Assembly: GCA_943138885.2 (NCBI GenBank)
Contig: OW964572.2
Location: 1,741,001 to 1,805,000, forward strand
Origin: Tholera decimalis
Taxonomy: Eukaryota; Arthropoda; Insecta; Lepidoptera; Noctuidae
Direction: 5' to 3'
DNA: 64,000 nt
Shown: positions 29,030 through 39,831 of the stretch, piece after piece
How positions within the stretch are numbered: the first letter of the stretch is position 1
Layout of the letters: the number at the start of each line of letters is the position of its first letter
Made by a program: the position numbers and the translations under genes
Notes under the pieces: model-generated
Seen by the model: the letters and a program-made list of their open reading frames with translations, nothing else
The model's database searches: none
What the model was told of the DNA's origin: nothing

Positions 29030-29358
29030 AAAAAAAATAAGGTTAAGCCACTTTTTCTTAAAGTCTATAGTTTGAAAGATGACAAACTGGTGGAAGACTT
29101 TCAAAGTGGTAAAATTTGTCCCTCTAACTTTTAAAAAAAAAGAGTGCAAACGTAAAAAAAATATGCTGTAGTTCTCAATAAACACTTTCAACGAAAATTA
29201 GATTGAATGAGATATTATAGTACATTTTCAAAAACCGCAAGTAAAACTTTGTCATTTATATATTATATAGTAATTTTATTTGTTTATATTTATTATATAG
29301 TAATTTTGCGTTGCTATTACGGAATATGGGCAAGTCCGACTCGCACTTAGCCACTTTT
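29030..29358 (+). repeat. Family B repeat, copy 5 (3' half)
   Basis: 'AAGTGGTAAAATTTGTCCCT', 'ATATGCTGTAGTTCTC', 'AAAACCGCAAGTAAAACTTT' and the terminal 'CCGACTCGCACTTAGCCAC'. A short internal duplication around 'TTATATAGTAATTTT' occurs at 29263-29305. Confidence 0.75.
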
Positions 29359-30469
29359 TATATTTCTTATTTTTCTCAGCAAATCTTTCATTTGAAACCG
29401 CTTTTAAAAAGATTTTATCTAATTTCGTAACTGACCTCCTAAGATAGGAGTACCTATACAAGTACCAGGGTATCATAGCCGTGCAGCATCTGGGGGCTAT
29501 CGATTCAATTACCGTGCTCTCTGCATATTCAGTGGAATTAGCTGCATAAGACTAGCGTTTTAATGGGTTTTTTGATTTAGTTACTTCGCTGGTTTATGCT
29601 TGCCTGGTAGGGTTATCTCGTTTAGTACTACAAAATTAAATGACTCCACACTCGATATAAATTGCAGCATTTTTAAATGTCTTATAATTAAAACCGCCTT
29701 TATGTAAAAGTACCTATAGTGATTTACGCTTTTTTGGACTAATTCGATTTCATAATTGTTGTTAACTAATGCCACATCTTTTTAGATTCTTCATAATTTG
29801 GCTTTTATTATTAATGGCAAGCTGGGAAAACAAATAGTCCTATTTTACAGAAATCCTAGTAATATACATACCTATATGTACTTATTGAAAAAATAAAGCT
29901 GCTCCACAGTTAGAATTCAAATGTTCCCAAACGTATTAAACTCACATTTTTAGGCTATTCAAAAATTTACTCCGTGTGGACATCAAACCTGCGACACGAA
30001 GGCAGCATCTTACAATTAAAACATACTAAGTAATCACGCTTCAACTGAAACCTGGAAATATGTTTCCGCGGAATATCTCCCCATTTTACACTCGCAGAGA
30101 CGTTAGCAGCCGCTAGTCTAAAATAAATATACCGGAACATGCAAATGCCATCAATGTTTCACAATATAATGATAGTCTCTACGAAACATTCGTATATCCG
30201 ACATTTCATGCTGCTCAAAAATCATTTCACAATTCACAATAAATGCCAGATTCCACACGAATCACGACTACCCATATCCGTACAGCATCAACGTATCAAC
30301 CACAACCACACACGGATTTTAATTAAGTCCGTGCGAGGTAATTTAAAACTTAAATGACGAGATTCTCCGGTGAATTAACAGGGTTTTCAAAGCTTTGCGT
30401 CTATTTTAATGAAATTTTCATAAGAGCGTGACGCAGTATGCTACGATTACAGCCTTGGAATTAGCGGTT
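29359..30469. other. Unassigned stretch
   Basis: Over 1.1 kb without a supported feature. Short frames on both strands lack domains. Confidence 0.4.
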
Positions 30470-30481
30470 TAGTTTTAAGTA

Positions 30482-30771
30482 GTGTTGCCCAAACGAGAGT
30501 CTCGCAAGAGTCTTGCAATTAGCGATTATCTTATTGCTATTTATTAAACGGTAGTTGAGATCTCAGAACAATGTAACAGAAGTCTGTTACATTGTTCTGA
30601 GATCTCAACTACCGTAGACGTAACGTACCGTAAATGGTAGTTGAGATCTCAGGACAATGTAACAGAAGTCTGTTACATTGTTCTGAGATCTCAACTACCG
30701 TTTAATAAAATAATAGCAATAGGATAATCGCTAATTGCAAGACTCTTGCGAGACTCTCGTTTGGGCAACAC
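30482..30771. mobile_element. Nested palindromic (foldback) element with long TSD
   Basis: 290 bp whose halves are inverted copies of each other ('GTGTTGCCCAAACGAGAGTC' at one end, its complement at the other). Each half also contains its own near-perfect palindrome: 30549-30614 (32-bp arms, 2-bp centre, perfect) and 30636-30699 (one mismatch). Outside lies a direct repeat of up to 12 bp, TAGTTTTAAGTA (30470-30481 and 30772-30783). Read with 10-bp duplications, the TIR begins AGTGTTGCCC. TSDs of 9-12 bp fit Mutator-like elements best. No coding sequence. Confidence 0.85.
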
Positions 30772-30783
30772 TAGTTTTAAGTA

Positions 30784-31040
30784 CCCATCGTCGGTTTTTA
30801 GTTTGGAATTTAAAGGGGTAAACATAGGAAAATCCTTATATTTTATTAAACAATGGTCTCTCCGCTGCGCCTGTTTGTGTGTTCGTGTTACTCGAAAACT
30901 TTTAAACAAATTTTCCTGCGGTTTTCACCTTTGGATAGAGTGATTCATGAGGAAGCTTTTACTGTATAATTTATTAGGGTTTCTTGTGAATTAGCAGACT
31001 GAGACAGTGCGAAGCCGGCCCGGGTTACTAGTAATAATAA
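30784..31040 (-). repeat. Family H repeat, minus strand
   Basis: 'AGAGTGATTCATGAGGAAGC', 'TGTATAATTTATTAGGG' and 'GCGAAGCCGGCCCGGGTTAC' match, in reverse, parts of 32180-32520 and 56450-56600. The GC-rich '(CC)GGCTTCGCAC' end is typical of lepidopteran SINE/RTE repeats. Confidence 0.55.
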
Positions 31041-31044
31041 AAAA

Positions 31045-31662
31045 ATTGGCCAAGTGCGAGTCAGACTCGCCCATGAAGGGTTCCGTAGTAATTACGCCAA
31101 ATAACTTTGTTCTTCATAGTGTTTGTATGAATTACAAAGTTATTTTTGCGGTTTTATAAAATATGCTGTATCTCAAAAACCGCTGACTCGATCTCGTTCA
31201 AACTAATTTTGGTTGAAAGTTTATATTAAGGTCTACACCATATATTTTTTTTTAGCTTTTCAATCAATTATTATAGAAGTTAGAGGGGACACACACACAT
31301 TTTACCACTTTGGAAGCGTATATCTTTTAACCGATTAACTTTATGAAAAAGTGGTTTTTGAAAAACCTCAATATAATTTTTAAAGACCTGTCTATAGATA
31401 CCACACACGCTTAGGTTTCATGAAATAAAATATTTTCAGTTTCAGTTCCATGTAACGGGAGCCCCCCTTAATTATATTTTTTTTTTTTTCTTAAAATCGG
31501 AAAGCGGTTCACAGAATACATCTACCTACCAAGTTACACATGTATAGTCTTAATAGTTTCGGAATAAAATGGCTGTGACAAACGGACGGACGAACAGACA
31601 GACAGACATGACGAAACTAAAAGGGTTCAGTTTTTTGCCATTCAGCTACGGAACCCAAAAAA
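31045..31662 (-). repeat. Family B repeat, copy 6 (full length, short subfamily)
   Basis: From 'TTGGCCAAGTGCGAGTCAGA' to 'TTTTTTGCCATTCAGCTACG'. It lacks the extra 100-bp segment found in copies 3 and 9. Confidence 0.85.
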
Positions 31663-32179
31663 TGACTTATTAACACTATAATATCGAAGACTTAGGAAGA
31701 AAAACCTGAGCCAAAGTTGCATTTTCCCGACATTTATTGTTTGTCTCTAATTAAGAGCACTATATTTAAACAAATGGAAGAGGTTGACATGATAGGTGGG
31801 ACCAGCGGCTAAACACGCTCGAGGCATGTCCGAGACACGGCACAATCTCAATTAGCTAAGATGGGTTACCTATCCACCGACTAACTTAATAGATTATCTT
31901 ATCAGTTGATTCAAGTACAGATATTCAACCTTAAAGATTGTGTTTGGCTGCTATATAATTTATCCACAAGTTTCTCAATCTCTAACAATAAATACTACAC
32001 ATGATGTAGATACACAAAATGAATAATACGTTTGCATAGATAAGCACAAAGGTATTGTTTATTTCAAAATTGAGAAGGGTTAATAGGTTTACTGAGATTT
32101 ATGAACGTTAAAAGGGCAGTCTTATTGAGTATTAGACATTCATAGCTTTTATCATATTACATTATCTAATACAAGTGAC
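31663..32179. other. Unassigned, with a family J trace
   Basis: About 31805-31880 has 'GAGGCATGTCCGAGACACGG' and 'AATCTCAATTAGCTAAGATG', an eroded J piece. Nothing else seen. Confidence 0.35.
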
Positions 32180-32520
32180 CGAGGGGTCGGCTTCGTACGA
32201 TCTCGTTCTGATAATTCACACAAAAACTTAACAAATTATATACACCAAAACCTATCCCATGAATCAGTATTTCCATTGGTGAAAACCGCATGGAAATCTG
32301 TAGACGCGGCGGAAGATTTCGTTTTATAATATTACTAGCAACCGGCCCCGGCTTCGCACGGGTGCAATGTACTAATAATGAAATGCATGTATGTATAACA
32401 TAAACCTTCCTCTTGAATCACTCTATCTATTGCTGAAAACTGCATTAATTAACATCGGTTACATATTTTAAAAGATCAAAGAGTACAGATAGCGGGAGCG
32501 ACTTTGTTTAATAAAATGAT
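32180..32520 (+). repeat. Family H repeats, two adjacent pieces
   Basis: The first piece ends 'CGTTTTATAATATTACTAGC' near 32337. The second begins 'AACCGGCCCCGGCTTCGCAC' and includes 'AACCTTCCTCTTGAATCACT'. The second seems to start at the tail of the first, as with the tandem pair at 22.3-22.7 kb. Confidence 0.55.
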
Positions 32521-33042
32521 ATAAAATGATTTTCTCAGACTGTTACGGAGTTAACTCCTCCGACAAGCAGATACAATACGAAAAGGGGTTTATAAAAATC
32601 TAAAAGAGAATTTTTAAGAGAAATGTTGCAATATATCAAAAATAATACTTTAATGTTCTTTTCGTTTCGCCTCCGTATTACAAATCGTATTAGTTACTTA
32701 CCGACGCGATACTTTTAGGGAGCTCGCTGTTGGGAAACCTGCCAAGCTGGGAGAAAGCCGGAAGCTAGGCAAAGTACCTACATTAAAAGGTAAGGAAGTT
32801 GAAGAATTATATTTTATTTAGAGTCGCTACTGACAGATATGAAAAATATTGTCCATTCCTACCTCCCTCCTAAAATAATAAAAGCGAAAGTAATTCTGTC
32901 CGTGACACTTTATGTATTTTAAATTGATTATAGGCTCGCATTCGACCACAATTTCACCTGATTGTACGTGATGATGTGGTCGAAGATGAAGCACGCTTAT
33001 GTTTTTTTTCGGTAGGAATTTCATCAAATGACTTCTCTTCTT
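32521..33042. other. Unassigned, with a short LINE-1f tail
   Basis: 32930-32998 is the LINE-1f 3' terminus in reverse ('TGATGATGTGGTCGAAGATG', 'AAGCACGCTTATG'). The rest has no recognised feature. Confidence 0.5.
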
Positions 33043-33050
33043 ACCCCTGC

Positions 33051-33682
33051 TAGGGCGTCCAATCCCGGAATACCGAGATCTCGGTATTGCGGGATCCCGC
33101 GTCATTTTCCAATCCCGCGTGATGCGGGATTACGGGCGCGGGATCCGCGGGATTTGCGGGACTGAAAAAAAGCATGCATACGACCTCTCGCGAGCGCGAT
33201 CGCTTGGTGATTGGTGGCCGGCAGTGTTGCAAACAACGCGGGGGCCGATGTTGCCCGTTTTTCACAGCTTAAGTAGCCTAATATAGCCGAATTTCAGTCA
33301 GTAGTAGCCTAAGTATGTCGCCTAAAATATCAGTAAGGTTTTATATTCAGTGTTTGTTACTGTTTTTTCTGAAAAAAAAAACAGGTGTAATTTGATTGAG
33401 CTCATACTAATAGTAATACGTAAATAAATGTGGAGTTAGTTGATTAATTCATTGTTTTTTTTTGTGATAAATAAACGGTGTAATTTGATTCATCTCATAC
33501 TAATAGTAATTTTCGTAAATAAATGTGGAGTTAGTTGATTAATTCATTATTTTATTTGCCTTATATAAATGTGAATATTTTCAATATGCGGGATCACGCA
33601 AATACAGAGATCCCGCGGGATTGAAAATTCGTAGTCCCGCAAATACAGAGATTGAATTCAGGCTGCGGGATTGGAAGCCCTA
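33051..33682. mobile_element. Non-autonomous hAT-like element with GCGGGAT repeats
   Basis: Ends 'TAGGGCGTCCAATCCCG' and 'GCGGGATTGGAAGCCCTA' are inverted. ACCCCTGC is duplicated outside both ends (33043-33050 and 33683-33690), the 8-bp hAT signature. Both subterminal zones are packed with ATCCCGC/GCGGGAT words in both directions. A 70-bp segment is repeated at 33384-33453 and 33477-33549. No transposase frame. Confidence 0.85.
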
Positions 33683-33690
33683 ACCCCTGC

Positions 33691-34232
33691 TCACCGTCCA
33701 CGAACCGGCCCGAAGGTTTCCGCGGATCCCGACGCCTGGGCCTCAAATGTCCGACTAGGGCGTTAAGAAAAAGTATTTTTGAATCTATGAATTTAGAATT
33801 AGTAGTGAAGAGCTTGTCAAATTCTCATTTATCCAGTCTGAATGTGGGGTTCTACATTTGATACATGGTTGGCCCATTGGTGTGCCCACCACAACAAAAA
33901 AGGTTAAGTATAAAAAATTACAACCAAAATAGGGGTTCATAAATGAATCCTAGGTAAACACGACACATAAAAAATTCATTAAAAATTCAACATTAATTTT
34001 ATTCATGTTATTGAAATTTTTTCCATCGCATATTATTTCACGCTTGAATGTTTCAATACAAAATATCTGTGAGTGCATTATTTAACTGTTCGTAATTTTC
34101 CGTGCAAGAGATTAATGGAACTGGTAATTTGTACATTGTAATTTATATTATGTTGATTCATGAGGAATTAGATTAGTGTCAATCCGATGCCATGCATTTT
34201 GTGATTTTACGAATGAAGCACTTTTCTATATT
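33691..34232. other. Unassigned stretch
   Basis: No supported feature. Confidence 0.35.
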
Positions 34233-34445
34233 AATATTAAAAGCGGCCAAGTGCGAGTTGGACACTTCCATGAAGGGTTCCGTAGTAGCTACGCAAAATA
34301 ACTATGTTTTTATAGTGTTCGTAGTAGGTTTTAGTTTCAGTTCCATGTATGGGGGCTCCCCTCAATTACAATTTTTGTATAAAAACGGTAAGCACAAACG
34401 ATAACGGCCCTGTTTTTTGCCATACGGCTGCAAAACCTTAAAAAG
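34233..34445 (-). repeat. Family B repeat, copy 7 (centre deleted)
   Basis: 'CGGCCAAGTGCGAGTTGGAC', 'GAAGGGTTCCGTAGTAGCTA', then directly 'GTTTCAGTTCCATGTATGGG' and 'TGCCATACGGCTGCAAAACC'. Confidence 0.7.
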
Positions 34446-34719
34446 GGGTAGTGTTCGTGAGTTTCTATGTAGGAAGTAATCTTAGGAACTATTCGCCGAT
34501 TCCAAAAATTATTTGATCAGTAGTATGCTAAGTTATCACTAAGTGGCATATGTTATATTTTTTCGCTGAAGAAAAATATACCATATGCCACGGGCATAAA
34601 TACAATGTATTCATATTCTCGTGATGCGAAGCTTCCGGTTCCGAGTTCGATTCTTAGGTCTTGCAAATATGTGCACTTCTTATTCGTATAATCATTTATA
34701 TATTTTTTTGAAGATTACT
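34446..34719. repeat. Short hairpin and a tRNA-like fragment
   Basis: 34543-34591 forms a stem of about 20 bp ('GTGGCATATGTTATATTTTT' against 'GAAAAATATACCATATGCCA'). 34620-34665 reads 'GATGCGAAGCTTCCGGTTCC' 'GAGTTCGATTC', a B-box-like end of a tRNA-derived sequence on the plus strand. Confidence 0.5.
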
Positions 34720-34895
34720 AGCAATGTACGTAGAATATTCACATTACTAGCAATTATGTTAACCCCTCCAACTAAGCTAAATATGCTTGTCTCTGGAGCG
34801 GGTTCTCCGCATTAGTATAATGAGTGGGGTTAGAACCCGTGACCTCTCGATCATAAGTCCGACACCTTATCCATTAGCCTATCGACGCTTATTAT
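34720..34895 (-). repeat. SINE family 2, minus strand
   Basis: Tail 'TACTAGCAATTATGTTAACC' and body 'AACTAAGCTAAATATGCTTG', then the tRNA-like head with B box 'CGGGTTCTAACCCC' and A box 'GATAGGCTAATGGATA' on the minus strand. Confidence 0.75.
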
Positions 34896-35119
34896 CATTA
34901 TATTTCTTATTTATAATTAAAAACCTATATAAGGTCAAGTATACGACAAACGTATTACTTTTCGAAAAAAAAAAGCGTCGGTAAATATAAGAAAAAGAAA
35001 TTGGTGCTGATGATTTAGGGTAAAATCCACATTCCACATTTTTTTCTCGGACAGAACATAATTCATGACCGATTATTTAAATATAAGAACCAAAAAACCT
35101 TAATCATTTATTAATATAA
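34896..35119. other. Unassigned spacer between two SINE family 2 copies
   Basis: Short A-rich spacer separating oppositely oriented SINE copies. No other feature. Confidence 0.3.
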
Positions 35120-35215
35120 TACCACTAATAGCCCAATGGGTGAGATGTCGAATTTGTAATCAAGAGAAACAAGCATATTTAGCTTAGTTGGGGCGTTAAC
35201 AAGATTGTTAGTACC
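35120..35215 (+). repeat. SINE family 2, plus strand, head damaged
   Basis: 'ATAGCCCAATGGGTGAGATG' then, after a deletion of the B-box region, 'CAAGCATATTTAGCTTAGTT' 'GGGGCGTTAAC'. Confidence 0.6.
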
Positions 35216-36470
35216 TAATGTGAATTCAACCGACATCACTAATTCTCTTTTTAATAAAAAAGAATACCGATAGTTATCTAAAAACCTAATCAGTACCGTA
35301 CACACTAGTAAACTAGTTATTCGACTAATGTAAACAGTCCTTCAGCCGACTATTCACTTCGTACACAACAGGTGACCACACGTAGTAAATTGTGGTGATT
35401 TACAACTCATAAAATACACGAGTATGCGGTTTAAACTACTAGCGTAATAAATTATTACATCTGAAAAGAGGAGCTCGTGACGGTCGATCGTCAAGGTTTG
35501 CCCAGGTCGGCTTGCCCAGGTCAGACCGTGGACCATCTTTATATTCCACCAGATTACTTAAGTCGTTGATCCGGGTGTCATTTGTACATAATTGACAGCC
35601 GTTACGGGTAGTCAGTAGCCAGAAAATGTGACATCAGTGTTCACTAGGGGTATCGTGTTAAAATTTGTATAGGCAACACTAGAAAAGTAGGATTAAGACT
35701 TCTGTTGGCGATCGCCGCGCTCTCTTTACAAAGTTAAGAGTGACATCACCGGAGCGGCATGGTGGACCTGGTGAAACGAGCTGCGTGCGTTGCTGAATCC
35801 CGAGCCGGACGTAAACATTGATTCTTATCAAACTTCACCATGGGAACAAAAGCGTTCTCATGGATCATGGAAGTGTGGTGACGATTGTTAGGACTATATG
35901 GGTACTCTTCGGGAGACCTTCGTAAGAGGAGGTCGATCTAGATTTCTGTTCCTTTGTCTTGTTAAAAAGAAATATATTGTTATATGGTTATTACAGTGGT
36001 TTTAATTAATACAAAGTGGAATAACTAAGTACATAATAATACTTGTTGATATTATATAAGTACACTAATAATATTTGTAAGTTTGGATACAGGGGGTAAT
36101 ATAATAAAACTAGTTTACGCGATCGAAGCTGTCAACTGTGGGATGTTGAGCTAGTTGGTAATAATATGTATAATAAGCAGAGGTCGGAGTTAGGTAGAGT
36201 TATTTATGTACTTGCATCGAAATGTTGATATTAATATGGATCTTCCCGCGATTTCTAATAGACAATCCCGTGTGACCAACAATATTATGTAAATTTGGCA
36301 ACGTCGCGCGTGCAGCGGTTTAAATTGTGTAAAAGTAAATAACTTTTTATTTAATTTATCAGGGGATTTTTCTGCTCTTCAAAATTAGTCCCGGGATTTG
36401 GGGCATATCCACTTTATTCTTTCGTTGTATGAAATCAGTGTAAGTACATAAATAACTCTACCTAATTACG
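35216..36470. other. Unassigned stretch with a GC-richer block
   Basis: 35640-35960 is GC-richer and includes 'GCGATCGCCGCGCTCTCTTT' and 'TATGGGTACTCTTCGGGAGA'. It could be an LTR or 3' UTR of a retroelement, but I see no matching second end. The rest is AT-rich and featureless. Confidence 0.35.
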
Positions 36471-36474
36471 ACCT

Positions 36475-36715
36475 CTGGTAATGACATAATCACTTGTAAC
36501 ATTCCAACAGCTGGGACGGCAGGCCTCCTCTCTGTGAGGAAATAGGCCGTAATCCACCACATGAGCCCACAGTAGGTCATTGATGGGGCCCGACAGGTCT
36601 ACTGCCTTACGGGGTTGCGGGAATGTTCTAACGAGATGCCGTGGCCCCGGAACGCAAGGGAAACTGAAGGAACAGGGTGGGTTTTTAGTCAATAGAAGTC
36701 TATCTCCGGAACTAA
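36475..36715 (+). repeat. Family F repeat, long copy
   Basis: 'CATTCCAACAGCTGGGACGG', 'GAAATAGGCCGTAATCCACC', 'GGTTGCGGGAATGTTCTAAC', 'GAGATGCCGTGGCCCCGGAA', then 'GGTGGGTTTTTAGTCAATAG'. It ends soon after 'AGAAGTCT'. Confidence 0.7.
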
Positions 36716-36937
36716 TGTTTCAATTCTAAACATTTTTAGTAAGGTGAATTATTTGTGATTTCTATAGGCTTTAAATTATTTCAAAATCCACGCGGATGAA
36801 GTGCTTGTTTAATAATGAAAATAATGTTTACGTTATGAACTCGGTTTAAATAACCGACAATCACAAGGCAGACTTGACTTGAGAGACATCTACACAAGTT
36901 TGAGTAGGACTATAATTAATTTTTACTCAATATAAAG
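36716..36937. other. Unassigned stretch
   Basis: No supported feature. Confidence 0.3.
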
Positions 36938-36944
36938 AAGTATC

Positions 36945-37321
36945 CGTGACGAGTTTGAGACTTCGCTCCGGACACATCCCATTGAATAGTTTTGCCGCAT
37001 TGATGGGTAAAATAACATCTCCAAACAGCACGGAATGCGACATTGTAGATGATGTTTATCATATTATTGTGGAGTGTGTCCGGAACGAAGCGGAAAGATA
37101 TTTGATTGAACAAGAATATAATATAAATTTACATCAAATAGGATTATCCAATACCATACTAGCCTTTCCAACATCTAAAACTGCTAGGGTTGTTTATAAA
37201 TTAGTTAGATTAGGTCTTAAGCGTAGATTGTAAGTTTTGTATGTTCCTCAAAAGTGTTCCTATGAGGGTGGCATTTTCGTATTGTGAACAAACCCTCTTT
37301 AATAAATAAAGATTTAAAAAA
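36945..37321 (+). pseudogene. 5'-truncated LINE with RNase-H-type C-terminal zinc region
   Basis: Open frame of about 95 codons: 'LRLRSGHIPLNSFAALMGKI', then a Cys/His cluster 'ECDIVDDVYHIIVECVRNEA' and 'ARVVYKLVRLGLKRRL' before the stop. The RxRSGH and C...H...C pattern is the usual end of ORF2 in LINEs with an RNase H domain (I/jockey side). The 3' part has 'AATAAATAAAG' and an A run. A 7-bp duplication AAGTATC lies at 36938-36944 and 37322-37328. No ATG starts the frame. Confidence 0.75.
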
Positions 37322-37328
37322 AAGTATC

Positions 37329-37829
37329 AAATGCTATAATTAGCACCGCATCTTAATATTAGTACTAGCTTTATCAATGAACTTCCTATTTCCATAACTC
37401 GCGTTTATTTTCGCAAGCCCCTTCACAAATATTTCGCGTCCATTTCCAAACACCTATTAATACGTTGAATCCACAGAGCATCCAACATTGATGTCATTTA
37501 TTAATATTTCGCATAAATATTGTTTCAGCACAACATATGGAATTGCATTAAAATCATTGGATGTGCAGTAAAATGGACATCAAAGGGAATATTTGCGTCA
37601 GCGAAGAGTTTTGTTTCGTTCACCAGTTTTTGGGTCAAGACTGCTGGGTAGGGCTGGCACGAATTTGTTTGGGCTGTTTTATTTAAAACTACCTTCTACC
37701 TGCGGCTTTGCTTGCGTTTAAAGTTGTGGAGCAGATGTTCCAGTTTCCGAATCCAATTAGCCTATATGACCTCTATTACTGTTTCTAGGCCACTTCATTT
37801 TTTTTAAATATATACCTTCAATGTACAGA
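37329..37829. other. Unassigned, with a weak SINE-like fragment
   Basis: 37680-37800 has 'ACCTTCTACCTGCGGCTTTG' and 'AGCCTATATGACCTCTATTA', an eroded RTE-type SINE pattern. The rest is unassigned. Confidence 0.4.
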
Positions 37830-37965
37830 CATACTTTCTTCGTCTTGCCGTACTAAGCGCTTCTCGTCCACATGTGCGCACAGCTAAGGTGTGGAATTCT
37901 CTGCTGGCCCTCTATTCCCTACCATTTATGCTCTGTCAGCCTTTAAATCAAGAGGGAACACATTT
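37830..37965 (+). pseudogene. Eroded LINE family 2 fragment
   Basis: 'GCGCACAGCTAAGGTGTGGA' 'ATTCTCTG' encodes RTAKVWNSL, followed by 'GTCAGCCTTTAAATCAAGAG', the family's 'SAFKSR' region. Frameshifts and small deletions. Confidence 0.65.
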
Positions 37966-38174
37966 TGACTGGCATGTAGGCAGAAACTAGTATTAGATAA
38001 TCGCAAAAGTTCAAATAGAGGTTAATGTCGTAAAAATGCTTGAAATTGTAAGAAATTATTAAAATAATCATAAACATGAGTCTTTCACAAAAACTCGGCT
38101 TCACTTCTTTTGGATCTTTAGACAAATCTTATGACATACATACTCTCGAAAAACATTACTGCCTAGGGGCAGTC

Positions 38175-38244
38175 GCGTAAATATAATTAAATCTCCAGTG
38201 AGGATAGGTACCTATCCTCACTGGAGATTTAATTATATTTACGC
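38175..38244. repeat. 70-bp perfect palindrome without spacer
   Basis: Arms 38175-38209 and 38210-38244 (35 bp each) are exact reverse complements meeting at GGTACC. One arm starts 'GCGTAAATATAATTAAATCT' and ends 'GTGAGGATAGGT'. No other copy is in the window. Confidence 0.92.
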
Positions 38245-38950
38245 AATAATAGTAAAAAAATAAGTATCCCTAATTGACATCGAACTTTCTGGGTAAGTAG
38301 ATACTTTATCCTAAAATGATTACGTACCCTTTTTCTCTAACAGCATTTTCAACTAAATTCCTTTTAAAAGAAATATGTTTCCATCAGTTTACATAACGTA
38401 ATGTAATGTGAATGATTTCGTTTTGCTCTTACATTTACTTAAGAAATAAGTTACAATTCAAACAATATCGTTTTACCTACAAATTCTACATGAAATAATA
38501 ATCTACATTTAGATACAAAATTCTTTGTTATATTTAATCAAAGTTGACAAGACATTACTCAATTTAAAGCAATCCAATTTCTTTTGTAACGGATAAAAAA
38601 TGTTTTAAAGCTTAATTGTTTTGAGAAAAGGTAAAAGTTTATTAATTTCCTTTTTTTTGTCTGTCTTTTAGTAATTAAAAAAATAATAAATGAGTAAGAT
38701 AGTAACTGTATTATAAATTATGCTAGATTTGATTACTAACTTTCCCCTGGCCGTGTTCAGACTTTCTGCTTAAATTGATTAAAAATTTCTAAATCAACAG
38801 AATTTACTGTATTGTATTTAATTTGATAATGTGACATTTTTCTTACTAATATTGAATCGTTTTGTTTATTTTGACATTTACTTTGCTAAGGTGACATTTA
38901 ATATACTTTTGAACATTTTTGTATGTAACTTTCACTGTTTATATCAAAAA
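38245..38950. other. Unassigned AT-rich stretch
   Basis: Very AT-rich, no supported feature. Confidence 0.35.
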
Positions 38951-39286
38951 TTTAGTAAGTGGAGCATTAGTTAAAAAAAAAATATATTTTTGCTTTGTAT
39001 GGGTTTCGGACTTGAAATTAACGAATTTTTCTTTCACAAAACGCTTTTCTTACTACCTTGCACCCTCCCTATACAATAAAATAAACAAATTACTCCCTAT
39101 CTACAGTTCTTCTAATGCTATTTGTAAAAAACAGACAACACAATTTCTACTACAAAGAAATTACGATGACACCGAAAACTTACTTAAATCTTTTATTTAA
39201 ACTTATTTTAACTCCTACTGTATGTTTTGTATATACCTTAAAACTCATCACACTCTCTTTCACACACTAAAACACGCACACTCATG

Positions 39287-39317
<31 letters not shown>

Positions 39318-39745
39318 GCGCACACACACATATACACAAACAGACACACACACTCACGCATACACACGCGTGAAAGTACAAAAATCATGCTTGAGTATTA
39401 TTCTATATATTTTTTTATTTTTCAGTTTAATTTTAGTTTTAGATTGTAATTGCTCACTATTTTTATTTTTAAGATTGTTTAGTTTGTATTTATTTTCTTA
39501 GCAGCACCTACGGATTTTGCAATCTTCTTTCTTTTCTCTCTCATTGTATAAATAGGCTGACTCTAAAATAAGCTCTGTAATCTAAATAGGACGTCAGAAT
39601 TCTAAACTGTTATGTATTCCTTATTAAGATTGTAATAACACTGTACAATTATATTAATGTGAAGATACCTATATAAAGCCAGTCCATAGTTTAAGTAAAT
39701 TTTCTTCGTTGTACCTAGTTTAAGAGCGAATAAATAAATAAATAA
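38951..39745 (+). pseudogene. 5'-truncated LINE: ORF2 C-terminus plus long 3' UTR
   Basis: Frame ending at about 39200 reads 'FSYYLAPSLYNKINKLLPIY' and 'TTQFLLQRNYDDTENLLKSF', the typical hydrophobic C-terminus of a LINE ORF2 ('...LYN.LP...', then 'FLL'). The 3' UTR of about 540 bp includes a CA-rich microsatellite at 39280-39370 and ends with (AATA)n near 39731-39745. The family differs from LINE-1f. The truncation point is uncertain. Confidence 0.6.
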
Positions 39746-39831
39746 AATTATTATAAATTATTGTTATACATTTCGTTTTTTTTTTTTTTTTTGTTTTACT
39801 TATTTGGATCGTTAAAGACACAGTAGCAATA

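Noticed and set aside
35640..35960. Solo LTR
   Set aside because: GC-richer block with LTR-like flavour, but no TG...CA ends with a target duplication could be identified and there is no second copy.
39222..39449. His/Thr-rich small protein
   Set aside because: It is the translation of a CA microsatellite in a LINE 3' UTR.
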